From WVWW01 sp041568335 (GTDB taxonomy: Bacteria; Acidobacteriota; Polarisedimenticolia; Polarisedimenticolales; Polarisedimenticolaceae): DNA of 14,436 nucleotides. The stretch is from the NCBI GenBank assembly GCA_041568335.1, contig JBFFZZ010000051.1, forward strand, positions 1 to 14,436. Reading direction: 5' to 3'. Positions 6,408-13,793 of the stretch are shown one piece after another (position 1 is the first letter of the stretch; each line of letters opens with the position of its first letter). The position numbers and the translations under genes are program-made. The notes under the pieces are model-generated. The model did no database searches, was not told the DNA's origin, and saw nothing but the letters and a program-made list of their open reading frames with translations.

Positions 6408-7337
6408 ATGACACCAGTCATCGAACTCGAGAACCTGGGGGTTCGCTTCGGCCGCCACCAGGTTCTCAAGCAACTAACCGGTTCCTTCTCCGGCCGCTCG
6501 ATCGGGTTGCTCGGCCCCAACGGCGCGGGCAAGACGACCCTGCTGCACTGCCTGCTGGGTTTCCACCGGCCCTCCGAGGGCACCGCCCGGATCTTGGGCA
6601 AGGACATCCTCGAGGACGGGACCGAGATCCGCGGCCAGATCGGCTACATGCCCGAGCGCGACGCGTTCGTCGCCGGCATGTCGGCGGTGCGGCTGACGCG
6701 GTTGATGGGAGAGCTCTCCGGACTGCCGCCACAAGAGGCGCTCGAGCGGGCGCACGAGGCGCTGTTCTACGTCGGTCTCAACGAGGCGCGTTACCGCAAG
6801 CTCGAGTCCTACTCCCTGGGCATGAAACAGATGGCCAAGCTGGCGCAGGCCATCGTGCACGGACCGCGACTCCTGTTCCTCGACGAGCCGACCAACGGGC
6901 TCGACCCACCCCATCGCAACCGGATGATCAAGCTGATCCAGGAGATTCGAGACAGCGGCGAGGCGAACATCGTCATCTCCTCGCACCTGTTGCGTGACGT
7001 CGAGGAGTGTTGCGACGAGGTCCTGATCCTGAAAGAAGGCGAGATCGCGACCTATTGCAACCTGGAAGAAGAACGCAAGGCCAACCTGCGGTTCATCGAG
7101 ATCGAGACCCAACGCGGGAATGCCGCGTTCGCCGAGGCGGTGGGCAACCTCGGCTGCGAGGTCGCCGTGCTCAGCGACCGCAAGATCAAGACGGTCTTGC
7201 CCGAGAACGTCCGCATCCGCGACCTCTATCAGGTCGCCGCCGATCAGAACATGCAGGTGCGCCGCCTGGACTACAAACGCGACTCGTTGCAGGACATTTT
7301 CCTCAAGGCGATGGGGGTCAGCCATGGCGGTCTATGA
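6408..7337 (+). CDS. ABC-2 exporter ATPase, first copy
   Basis: This 309-residue protein is an ABC ATPase. Visible are Walker A GPNGAGKTT (36-44), a Q-loop region IGYMPE in which Glu83 replaces Gln as is common in the ABC-2/NatA-DrrA group, signature SLGMK (136-140), Walker B LLFLDE (155-160) with catalytic Glu160, D-loop NGLD and switch His193. About 100 residues after the ATPase core form a C-terminal extension typical of this exporter class. It would power the permease encoded next, whose start (7324) lies 14 bases inside this gene. It follows the anti-sigma/FecR gene by 59 bases on the same strand, so it is probably in the same operon. The substrate cannot be deduced. Confidence 0.93.
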   Translation: MTPVIELENLGVRFGRHQVLKQLTGSFSGRSIGLLGPNGAGKTTLLHCLLGFHRPSEGTARILGKDILEDGTEIRGQIGYMPERDAFVAGMSAVRLTRLMGELSGLPPQEALERAHEALFYVGLNEARYRKLESYSLGMKQMAKLAQAIVHGPRLLFLDEPTNGLDPPHRNRMIKLIQEIRDSGEANIVISSHLLRDVEECCDEVLILKEGEIATYCNLEEERKANLRFIEIETQRGNAAFAEAVGNLGCEVAVLSDRKIKTVLPENVRIRDLYQVAADQNMQVRRLDYKRDSLQDIFLKAMGVSHGGL

Positions 7338-8202
7338 GCGTCGCTACTCGCCGTACAAGGGAACGGTGACACCGCGCAACACGCGTTTTCTCGTGCTGCC
7401 GGCCTACAGCTACAAGGAGATCCTCTCCTCCAAGATGTTCCTCGTGTTTTTGGCGGTGTGGGGCGTCTGGACGCTCCTCATCTTGCCGATCCTGATTTAT
7501 CTGCCGCACAACCTCGGCTTTCTGGAGAACTTCGGTCTCGACCCGGAGATGGTCCGCGACGTCTTCAACTACGACGGAAAGTTCTTCTTCGGCTGGTTCA
7601 TGGTCCCGTCGATGACCGTGGCCTTCCTCGCCGCGCTCGTCGTCGGACCGGCCCTCGTATCCGCCGATCTGCGCAACAACGGTCTCCCGTTGTACCTGGC
7701 GCGACCGTTCGGACGTTGGGAGTACGTGCTCGGAAAATCCGCGGTGATGCTGATCCTGCTGTCGGCGATCACCTGGATACCGGGGCTGTTCTTGTTCGCC
7801 TTCCAGTCCTACATGGAGGGCTGGGATTGGTTTTCCTCGAACCTCGGCGTTGCCGCCGGCATCTTCTTCACCTCGTGGATCTGGATCATCCAGCTCTGCG
7901 TGATCAGCCTCGCCCTGTCGGCGTACCTCAAATGGAAGCCCGTGGCGCGGCTCTCGTTGATCCTGATCTTCATCATCATGCCGCGGATCGGCGACGTGAT
8001 TAACCTGATCCTCAGCACGTCGTGGGGCAGCGTCATGGACCTGCTCCAGATGACGGGAATCATCGCCACGAGGATGTTCGGGATCGCCGCTCGATCGTCC
8101 GTTCCGCTGCCCGTGGCCTGGCTGTCGTTGATCGTCTTCTGCGCCGTTTGCATCGGGGTGATGTCCAAAAAGGTCCGTGCCTACGAGGTGGTGAAATCGT
8201 GA
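7324..8202 (+). CDS. ABC-2 permease, first copy
   Basis: This 292-residue membrane protein has about six hydrophobic segments (near 38-60, 88-114, 136-160, 174-201, 208-230 and 262-280). Between the second and third stands DLRNNGLPLYLARPFGRWEY, the conserved cytoplasmic loop pattern of ABC-2 type permeases. The protein is cytoplasmic-membrane and should form the channel energised by the ATPase at 6408. The ATG at 7324 is chosen since it starts just inside the end of the ATPase gene; an earlier in-frame start at 7120 would lie deep within it. The stop overlaps the GTG of the second ATPase (8199-8202). The substrate is unknown. Confidence 0.87.
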   Translation: MAVYERRYSPYKGTVTPRNTRFLVLPAYSYKEILSSKMFLVFLAVWGVWTLLILPILIYLPHNLGFLENFGLDPEMVRDVFNYDGKFFFGWFMVPSMTVAFLAALVVGPALVSADLRNNGLPLYLARPFGRWEYVLGKSAVMLILLSAITWIPGLFLFAFQSYMEGWDWFSSNLGVAAGIFFTSWIWIIQLCVISLALSAYLKWKPVARLSLILIFIIMPRIGDVINLILSTSWGSVMDLLQMTGIIATRMFGIAARSSVPLPVAWLSLIVFCAVCIGVMSKKVRAYEVVKS

Positions 8203-9146
8203 CACCGACCAGCGACCGGCTCGTCTTCGACAACGTGTCGAAGTTCTACGGCGAGGTCCTCGGGATCAACCAGGTGGATTTGTCGATCCCGCCGGGCATC
8301 ACCAGCCTCGTGGGCCCCAACGGCTCGGGCAAGACCACGATCATGAACCTCATGACCGGGCTGCTGCAACCGAGCCAGGGCGAGGTGCGGATGCTCGACA
8401 TCCGGCCGGACAACCCGGAGAAGATGTTCCGGCACGTCGGCTACTGCACGCAGTTCGACTCCTTCCCCAGGGGCGTCAACGGCCACCAGTTTCTCTACAA
8501 CTACCTGCGTGTGCACGGGCACCCTCACTCGGCCGCGACCGAGATGACCGAGCGCTCGATCGCGCGCGTCGGTCTCACCGACGCGGCCAGGCGTCGCGTC
8601 GCGGCCTATTCCAAGGGCATGCGCCAGCGCATCAAGCTGGCCCAGGCGATCGCCCACGAGCCCTCCGTGCTGATCCTCGACGAACCGCTCAACGGGCTCG
8701 ACCCGATGGCCCGCGCCGAGATGATCGATCTGTTTCGCGAGCTGGCGTCGACCGGTCAGCACGTCATCATCTCGAGCCACATCCTCCACGAGGTCGACCT
8801 GATCTCCGACCAGGTGATCCTGCTCAACGAGGGCTACGTCGTCGCCGAGGGGGACATCGAGGGCGTGCGCACCGAGATGTCCGGCCGGCCGCTGCAGATC
8901 CTCGTGCGCTGCGACAAGCCGGGGCTGCTAGCGTCCAAGGTCTTCGAGCACGAAACCACGGTCGAGGCGCGCATGCACGAGGACGGCGGCGGGCTGCTCA
9001 TCTCAACCAAGGACGCCGATACGTTCCTGATCGCCTTCAACCGGATGGTGCTGGACAACGAGGTCCGGGTCGAGTCGGTCACGCCGGCCGACGCCGACGT
9101 GTACGCGGTCTACCAGTACCTGATCACGCAGGAGGGCGCGTCGTGA
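8199..9146 (+). CDS. ABC-2 exporter ATPase, second copy
   Basis: This 315-residue protein is a complete ABC ATPase: Walker A GPNGSGKTT (39-47), Q-loop Gln85 in GYCTQF, signature SKGMR (138-142), Walker B VLILDE (157-162) with catalytic Glu162, D-loop NGLD and switch His194, followed by a C-terminal extension of about 100 residues. The start is GTG at 8199, overlapping the stop of the permease as GTGA, with GAGG at 8185-8188 ten bases before it. A longer reading from 8022 would run inside the permease gene. It differs clearly from the first ATPase (Gln rather than Glu in the Q-loop, different cap), so this is not a recent duplication. It probably serves the permease that overlaps its end. Confidence 0.92.
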   Translation: MTPTSDRLVFDNVSKFYGEVLGINQVDLSIPPGITSLVGPNGSGKTTIMNLMTGLLQPSQGEVRMLDIRPDNPEKMFRHVGYCTQFDSFPRGVNGHQFLYNYLRVHGHPHSAATEMTERSIARVGLTDAARRRVAAYSKGMRQRIKLAQAIAHEPSVLILDEPLNGLDPMARAEMIDLFRELASTGQHVIISSHILHEVDLISDQVILLNEGYVVAEGDIEGVRTEMSGRPLQILVRCDKPGLLASKVFEHETTVEARMHEDGGGLLISTKDADTFLIAFNRMVLDNEVRVESVTPADADVYAVYQYLITQEGAS

Positions 9147-9952
9147 AGTCCCTGTGGTGGCGTCAGATCCAGGGGATCCTGCGGCTCGAGGTCCGCAAGA
9201 GCGTGTTCAGCGCGCGGGCGCTCCCGCTCTACCTGCTGGCCGCGATCCCCGCCGCGGTGACGTTCATCGTGGTCGCGGTCTCGATGATCTACGGCGAGGC
9301 GCCGCCGGAGTTTTCCGGCCCATCGGGCGCGACGATGCTCTTCGCGGTGCTCTTCCAGCTCGGCATCCTGCGTTCCACGTTGTATTTCGCCACGGTCTGG
9401 ATCTTCATGAACCTCTTCCGCGGCGAGGTGCTGGATCGCAGCCTGCACTACTACTTCCTGTCCCCAATCCGGCGCGATGTCCTGGTTGCCGGCAAGTTCG
9501 CTTCGGCGTGGGTCGGCGTCTCGCTGGTGTTCAGTGTTGTCGCCGTCGTCTGTTACGGCGCGATCCACATGTATTTCGGGAGCGCCGGGTTGGGCACGGT
9601 GGTGGGCCAGCTGGCGGCGTACCTCGCGATCATCTGGATGGCCTGCCTGGGCTACGGCGCGATCTTCATGGTCGCCGGCCTGTTCATGCGCAACCCGGTC
9701 ATCCCGGCGATCCTGGTGTTCTTCTGGGAGAGCGTCAACACGTTCCTGCCCGGGCTGCTCAAGAAGTTCAGCGTGATCTTCTACCTGCAGTCGCTGTTCC
9801 CGATCGACATCTCCGAAGGTCCGGTCGAGATCATCGCCGAGCCCGTGCCGCTGTGGATCGGGATTCCGGGGTTCATCGTCTTCTCCGGTCTGACGTTGCT
9901 GGTCGCCGGGTACCAGATCCGGCGCATGGAAGTCCACTACGCCGAGGACTAG
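9143..9952 (+). CDS. ABC-2 permease, second copy
   Basis: This 269-residue membrane protein has about six hydrophobic segments (near 28-50, 65-90, 119-145, 152-182, 185-205 and 235-257). The loop FRGEVLDRSLHYYFLSPIRR after the second segment matches the ABC-2 permease pattern and parallels the DLRNNGLPLYLARPFGR loop of the first permease, but the two proteins are otherwise quite different. Start GTG at 9143 overlaps the previous stop as GTGA, with a strong GGAGG at 9131-9135 seven bases upstream. It closes the plus-strand operon; the convergent gene ends 19 bases further on, with no visible terminator hairpin. Confidence 0.88.
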   Translation: MKSLWWRQIQGILRLEVRKSVFSARALPLYLLAAIPAAVTFIVVAVSMIYGEAPPEFSGPSGATMLFAVLFQLGILRSTLYFATVWIFMNLFRGEVLDRSLHYYFLSPIRRDVLVAGKFASAWVGVSLVFSVVAVVCYGAIHMYFGSAGLGTVVGQLAAYLAIIWMACLGYGAIFMVAGLFMRNPVIPAILVFFWESVNTFLPGLLKKFSVIFYLQSLFPIDISEGPVEIIAEPVPLWIGIPGFIVFSGLTLLVAGYQIRRMEVHYAED

Positions 9953-9971
9953 CGTCCCCCGCCTTCTACGG

Positions 9972-10673
9972 TCAGGCTCCGCAGGGCCGGAGCTGGCCCA
10001 TCAGTTCGGCGATGCGTTCGGGATCGCCCGGCGTCCCGGCGACCCGGTCGTCCGGGTCCTGGCCTTCCGGCCCACCCCACAGGATGGTGCGGCTGCGTTT
10101 GTCGCCCTGGGGGCAACGCACGAGGATCACGGAAAACACGCCGTCGGAAGAAAAGCTCTCCGCCGAAAACTCCCCGCGGTTCGCGAGGTAGGCGAGCTCC
10201 ATGTCGTGGACGGCCAGCTCGCCCCGTCCGATCTCGTCGGATCGACGGATGTTGATGTTCATATCGCCCAGATCGTCGAACGGCGGATCCCCACCCCGCG
10301 CGAACGCCTTCCAGTCCTTGTCCCAGCCCGGACCCTCGACGTAGACGAACAGCTGCGCGGCATCCTCGATGTCCGCGGCATCCTCCAGAGGATCTCCGTC
10401 GGTCAGAACAACCAGCTTGAACAGGCCGAACGGGGCTTCGATCGCGACCTGGGGGTGGAGCCCCGCCGGGGCCTCGTCGACGCCCATGACCTCGCTCATG
10501 ACCGCCCTTGCTTTTGCGGTGCGCTTGACGGGATCCTCCATTTCTTCCTCGAACCCCTTGGCCCAGCGGATCGTCATGAACGTGCCCACACCGACGACGA
10601 CGACGCCGGCGAGGACCAGACAGCCGCAACCCACGAAAACGTAGAACCAACCGGATCGCTTTTTTTCGGACAT
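9972..10673 (-). CDS. Single-pass membrane protein of unknown function
   Basis: This 233-residue protein has a short basic N-terminus (SEKKR), one hydrophobic helix at about 10-34 and a soluble remainder of about 195 residues rich in Asp, Glu and Gly. The topology suggests that the soluble part lies outside the inner membrane. I do not recognise a family. It contains two Cys in the helix (CGC, 16-18) and two later ones. GGGGAG lies just before the ATG at 10673. It starts 10 bases after the stop of the DUF4126-type gene and is the last gene of a three-gene minus-strand unit. Confidence 0.65.
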   Translation of the reverse strand: MSEKKRSGWFYVFVGCGCLVLAGVVVVGVGTFMTIRWAKGFEEEMEDPVKRTAKARAVMSEVMGVDEAPAGLHPQVAIEAPFGLFKLVVLTDGDPLEDAADIEDAAQLFVYVEGPGWDKDWKAFARGGDPPFDDLGDMNINIRRSDEIGRGELAVHDMELAYLANRGEFSAESFSSDGVFSVILVRCPQGDKRSRTILWGGPEGQDPDDRVAGTPGDPERIAELMGQLRPCGA

Positions 10674-10683
10674 CCGCTCCCCG

Positions 10684-11280
10684 TCAGGCCGGCCGTAAAG
10701 CCGGCGAGCGCATGCGCCGGCGGCGCACGAACCAGAGGATTCCGATCAGCGCCAGCAGGAGCACCGTCACCGCGAGCAGGGGCGCGAGCAGAGCCATCAA
10801 CGTGAGCCCCCCGGCGCCGGTGTCCTCCACCGTCGAGACGACCGGGTTGGCCAGGCCCCCGGTCGCCGCCGTAGACACCAGTCGAAGGTTGGCCTTGGCC
10901 AGATGCGTGGCCCCCGCGACTCCCCCGCCCAGCACGAGCGCCAGCACCGCGCCCTGCAACGGGGTCAGCTCGTGCAGCACCGACGCCGTCGCGATCACCC
11001 CGGCGATCGGTTTGACGAACGACTGCACCAGGTCGAGCAGGTTATCGAACCAGGGGATCTTGTCGGCGAGAAGCTCGGCGGCGACGGCGGAGCCGAAGAC
11101 GATCAACGTCGGCGTGGACTCGAGCCACTCGAAGTGCGACGTGAGCGGGATCCAGTCCAGCCGGCCGGCGAGCCCGACCGCGAACAACGGCAGGAAGGCA
11201 CGCAGCCCGGCGCACGCGGCCAGCGAAACGCCCATCGCCAGTTGCGAGATCACCACCAGGGCTTGCGACGCGCCTTCCAT
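10684..11280 (-). CDS. DUF4126-type integral membrane protein
   Basis: This 198-residue protein has several hydrophobic segments (near 6-38, 57-73, 90-126 and 158-184) and ends in a basic tail (RRRRMR). The pattern SLAACAGLRAFLPLFAVGLAG near the N-terminus, then LLADKIPWFDNLLDLVQSFVKPIAGVI, is characteristic of the DUF4126 family of unknown function. The ATG at 11280 is chosen over the in-frame ATG at 11325 because the upstream part would overlap the 74-residue gene and adds only a Ser-rich stretch. It follows that gene by four bases with no good ribosome binding site, so translational coupling is likely. Confidence 0.75.
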   Translation of the reverse strand: MEGASQALVVISQLAMGVSLAACAGLRAFLPLFAVGLAGRLDWIPLTSHFEWLESTPTLIVFGSAVAAELLADKIPWFDNLLDLVQSFVKPIAGVIATASVLHELTPLQGAVLALVLGGGVAGATHLAKANLRLVSTAATGGLANPVVSTVEDTGAGGLTLMALLAPLLAVTVLLLALIGILWFVRRRRMRSPALRPA

Positions 11281-11284
11281 GGAA

Positions 11285-11509
11285 TCAGCGGATGTGCCCG
11301 AGCTTCGACACGACGGTCTCGACACGGCGCCGGTAGGTCCTCAGGTCGGCGTGATCCAGGGCCTCGACGGCCTCGCGCAGCTTGTCCGCCAGGTCCGGTT
11401 GGTTGATCGCGAGGCAGCCCTCGCGGGCCTCCTCCAGCTTGCCGCGGATGACGTCGAGATCCCCGATGTTGATCGCGTTGAGATTCGCGATCAGTTGACT
11501 CGAATCCAT
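11285..11509 (-). CDS. Small helical protein of unknown function
   Basis: This 74-residue protein is almost wholly helical in appearance, with repeated charged/hydrophobic heptad-like spacing (DVIRGKLEEAREG, DLADKLREAVEALDHADLRTYRRRVETVV). It has a single Cys and no signal peptide or membrane segment. The family is not recognised. The ATG at 11509 is preceded by GAGG six bases upstream; a longer reading to 11740 would cross the poly(A) polymerase start region. It leads the unit that includes the DUF4126-type and single-pass membrane proteins. Confidence 0.6.
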   Translation of the reverse strand: MDSSQLIANLNAINIGDLDVIRGKLEEAREGCLAINQPDLADKLREAVEALDHADLRTYRRRVETVVSKLGHIR

Positions 11510-11532
11510 GATTTGCCTCGGTCCCCAGGTGG

Positions 11533-11558
11533 TACGATCGGGGTCGGAAAACGGTTCC
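11533..11558 (-). promoter_or_regulatory. ECF-like promoter for the minus-strand membrane operon
   Basis: On the minus strand GGAACC (11558-11553) is followed after exactly 16 bases by CGTA (11536-11533). This matches the general shape of extracytoplasmic-function promoters (GGAAC or TGAAAC, 16-17 bases, CGTA/CGTC). It lies about 24 bases before the ATG at 11509, leaving room for the ribosome binding site. Whether the sigma factor in this window uses it is unknown; its own upstream region shows no clear match. Confidence 0.4.
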
Positions 11559-11662
11559 GAAACGCCCAAACCGGCCCAGAAGCATGCGCATTCTCTCATC
11601 TCACCCGGGTCGGGTCGAGTTCTACGGGGCGGCGATTCCCGGTGGAGTCCCTGTTGGACTGT

Positions 11663-11671
11663 TGGTATATT
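11663..11671 (+). promoter_or_regulatory. Extended -10 promoter element for pcnB
   Basis: TGGTATATT is an extended -10 element (TGn followed by TATATT, five of six to consensus). No good -35 is seen, as is common for extended -10 promoters. Transcription would start near 11678, about 23 bases before the ATG at 11701, which supports that start over the longer reading from 11584. Confidence 0.4.
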
Positions 11672-11700
11672 GGACCCGTGGCTGGCAGAAAAACCTGAGT

Positions 11701-13401
11701 ATGTTTGAGCGAATCTGGGATTTCTTTCGCCGCCGCCCAACGTCTACCGCATCCGTCGGCCCGCAGGGCCACACTCCCGTTCAGGCCGGTTCCTCCCCCG
11801 ATGTCGTGGAGCACCGGATACCGCGGGCGGACCTCGACCCCGATGCGGTCAAGATCGTTCAACGGCTGACGCGTTACCGGCACACCGCCTACCTGGTCGG
11901 TGGTTGCGTGCGCGACCTGCTCCTGGGACTCCAACCCAAGGACTTCGACATCGCCACCTCGGCAACACCGCGACAGGTCAAACGCCTGTTCCGCAACAGC
12001 CGGGTGATCGGCCGGCGCTTTCGTCTCGCACACGTCTACTTCCGAAACGGAAAGATCATCGAGGTCGCCACGTTCCGCTCGCGGGACGAGGACACCGACG
12101 GCGGCGAGGACGATGACGTGATGATCCGCGACGACAACCGTTTCGGCACGCCCGCCGAGGACGCGCTACGCCGCGACTTCACGATCAACCAGCTGTTCTA
12201 TGACGTCGGTGGCTCGAAAGTCATCGACCATGCCGGTGGGCTGGCCGATCTGGAACGGCGGTTGGTTCGCACGATCGGCGAGCCGGAGCTGCGGTTCCGC
12301 GAAGACCCGATCCGCATCCTACGAGCGATCAAGTTCGCCGCGCGGCTCGATCTCGACATCGAGGCCTCGACGCTCGAGGCGCTGAAGAAGACGCGGAGCG
12401 ATATCCCCAAAGCCGCCGCGGCGAGGATCCTGGAAGAGATCAACCGCTTCTGCCAGGGCGGGCGCGCCCGCCGTTCGTTCGAGCTGCTTCTCGAGCAGGG
12501 GGTCTTCGAGGTCATCCTCCCGGAGATCCACGCCCTCTACGCGGGGCGGGACAGCTGTCGAGCACTGCTGCTCGATCTGCTGGAAGGGCTCGACCGGCGG
12601 ACCGCCGACGAAATCGTCCCCGACAGCGGCGAGATCCTCACCGCCCTGGTGATTCCCGGACTGGCCGACGCGCTGGGCTGGACGACCGACGGAAAGGCAA
12701 CCCAGCCGCGCGGGCTCAACACGCGCGATCTCGTCGACGAGACCGTGCGGCCGCTGGCGGTGCGGCTGCGCTTCCCGCGCCGGGATCAGGAGACGTGTCG
12801 GCAGATCGTGATGACGCTCTATCGCATGGTGCCCCACGATCGCATGCGCCGTGGCGCCAAACGTTCGATCCTGCGGCGCGCCTGTCTGCCGTCGGCGGTC
12901 TGGATGCTCGAATGTCTCGGAAAACGTCTCGGGGGCGTCTTCGCTTCGTCCGCGGACCACTGGCGCAAGTACCGCGATCAACCGGAGGAGGAGACCGTCG
13001 CGCGCGCGGGCGGCGAGCGGCCGCGGGAAGCCCCGGCGAGACGACGACGGCGTGGTTCGCGCGGACGCCGCGGGGGTGAGACACGACAGGAGGGCCGCCG
13101 CGCGTCGTCCCCGCGTCGCTCCAAACGACCGGCATCCCCCGAAAAGGAACAACCCAAGCCGAAGCCGGGCGAGGACGGCTGGGACGACGACTACTTCTTT
13201 ACCGCGCTGCCGACCGTGCCGCAGCTGGGAGAGGACGACGGCAAACCGAACCGCTACGGTGGTGCGACCGGCGGGGATTTGGACTCCGATGAGGACGGCG
13301 ACGCACAAGAGGCCGAGCAGGAACGGCGCAAGCCTCGCCGTCGGCGGCGGCGCAAGCGCCGCTCTGCGACGCAGTCGACCAAGGAAGGTGCCAAGGAATG
13401 A
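11701..13401 (+). CDS. pcnB: Poly(A) polymerase I-type nucleotidyltransferase with long basic tail
   Basis: This 566-residue protein belongs to the class II poly(A) polymerase/tRNA nucleotidyltransferase family. Visible are LVGGCVRDLLLG (66-76), the catalytic DFD (Asp81 and Asp83), GRRFRLAHV (104-112), and RRDFTINQLFYD (157-168), followed by the helical body to about 430. The GRRFRLAHV and RFGTPAEDALRRDFTIN segments favour poly(A) polymerase over CCA-adding enzyme, though the family split is known to be hard outside proteobacteria. The role would be adding 3' A-tails to RNA for decay. Residues 431-566 are a low-complexity tail: Arg-rich runs near 447-457 and 546-554 flanking an acidic-aromatic island GWDDDYFF (493-500). 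The start at 11701 rests on the promoter at 11663-11671. The last bases overlap the cupin gene (ATGA). Confidence 0.87.
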   Translation: MFERIWDFFRRRPTSTASVGPQGHTPVQAGSSPDVVEHRIPRADLDPDAVKIVQRLTRYRHTAYLVGGCVRDLLLGLQPKDFDIATSATPRQVKRLFRNSRVIGRRFRLAHVYFRNGKIIEVATFRSRDEDTDGGEDDDVMIRDDNRFGTPAEDALRRDFTINQLFYDVGGSKVIDHAGGLADLERRLVRTIGEPELRFREDPIRILRAIKFAARLDLDIEASTLEALKKTRSDIPKAAAARILEEINRFCQGGRARRSFELLLEQGVFEVILPEIHALYAGRDSCRALLLDLLEGLDRRTADEIVPDSGEILTALVIPGLADALGWTTDGKATQPRGLNTRDLVDETVRPLAVRLRFPRRDQETCRQIVMTLYRMVPHDRMRRGAKRSILRRACLPSAVWMLECLGKRLGGVFASSADHWRKYRDQPEEETVARAGGERPREAPARRRRRGSRGRRGGETRQEGRRASSPRRSKRPASPEKEQPKPKPGEDGWDDDYFFTALPTVPQLGEDDGKPNRYGGATGGDLDSDEDGDAQEAEQERRKPRRRRRRKRRSATQSTKEGAKE

Positions 13402-13727
13402 TCGTCGATCGCGCCGCATCGAAGGCGACGTTTAACCCCGAAAAGATGGGGAAGGCGGATCTGGCGGTCGGCGATCATTTGTTCTGCGGGCTCAACGCGT
13501 TCGAGCCCGGCCAGCAACACGAGCCCCACGCGCACTGCGATCGCGACAAGACCTATCTCGTCCTCGAGGGACGCGGCGAGATCACGGTCGGCGACGAGGT
13601 CCGTTCCGTCGGACCCGGCGATTTCGCCTTCGCCGCCGCCGATGTGGTCCACTCGGTGCGCAACACCGGAGACGAACGGCTCGTCGTCTTCGTCGCGATG
13701 AGCCCGCCGCCCGTCCCGAAAGGCTAG
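13398..13727 (+). CDS. Small single-domain cupin protein
   Basis: This 109-residue protein is one cupin barrel. Motif 1 is seen around HEPHAHCDRD (41-50) with metal ligands His44 and His46 and Asp50 in the place of the usual Glu; motif 2 around GPGDFAFAAADVVHSVRN (72-89) has His85 and Asn89, with Ala where Pro is common. It should bind a divalent metal; enzyme or sensor role is unknown. Its ATG overlaps the pcnB stop (ATGA), and GGAAGG at 13383-13388 lies nine bases upstream, so the two genes are probably co-translated, though a functional link is not obvious. Confidence 0.8.
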   Translation: MIVDRAASKATFNPEKMGKADLAVGDHLFCGLNAFEPGQQHEPHAHCDRDKTYLVLEGRGEITVGDEVRSVGPGDFAFAAADVVHSVRNTGDERLVVFVAMSPPPVPKG

Positions 13728-13741
13728 TCGCCCCGCCTCCC

Positions 13742-13750
13742 TGCTAGAAT
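13742..13750 (+). promoter_or_regulatory. Extended -10 promoter element for the molybdenum hydroxylase genes
   Basis: TGCTAGAAT is an extended -10 element (TGn plus TAGAAT, five of six to consensus). No good -35 is seen. Transcription would start near 13757, too close to the TTG at 13761 but well placed for the GTG at 13794. It lies in the 66-base gap after the cupin gene. Confidence 0.4.
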
Positions 13751-13784
13751 CGACACTCTCTTGAGGACCGTTGAACGGGTCCGT

Positions 13785-13788
13785 GAGG
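13785..13788 (+). promoter_or_regulatory. Ribosome binding site deciding the start at 13794
   Basis: GAGG lies five bases before the GTG at 13794. It favours that codon over the in-frame TTG at 13761, which has no ribosome binding site and sits about four bases from the predicted transcription start. Confidence 0.5.
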
Positions 13789-13793
13789 TCACG

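Larger units (their letters stand above)
11510..11700. other. Divergent intergenic region
   Basis: This 191-base region separates the minus-strand 74-residue gene from the plus-strand poly(A) polymerase gene. It holds an ECF-like promoter on the minus strand (11533-11558) and an extended -10 element on the plus strand (11663-11671). I see no other gene in it. Confidence 0.6.

Noticed and set aside
10603..10647. Possible lipobox around Cys16 of the 233-residue protein
   Set aside because: The hydrophobic stretch before Cys16 is too short and hydrophobicity continues well past it, so a membrane anchor is more likely than a lipoprotein signal.
9949..10650. Long minus-strand open frame beside the 233-residue membrane protein
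   Set aside because: It covers the same bases in another frame and is Arg/Gly-rich without domains; the frame ending at 9972 has a ribosome binding site and a membrane helix.
11584..11700. In-frame extension of the poly(A) polymerase by 39 residues
   Set aside because: It would run through the extended -10 element at 11663-11671 and has no family-like sequence; the ATG at 11701 fits better.
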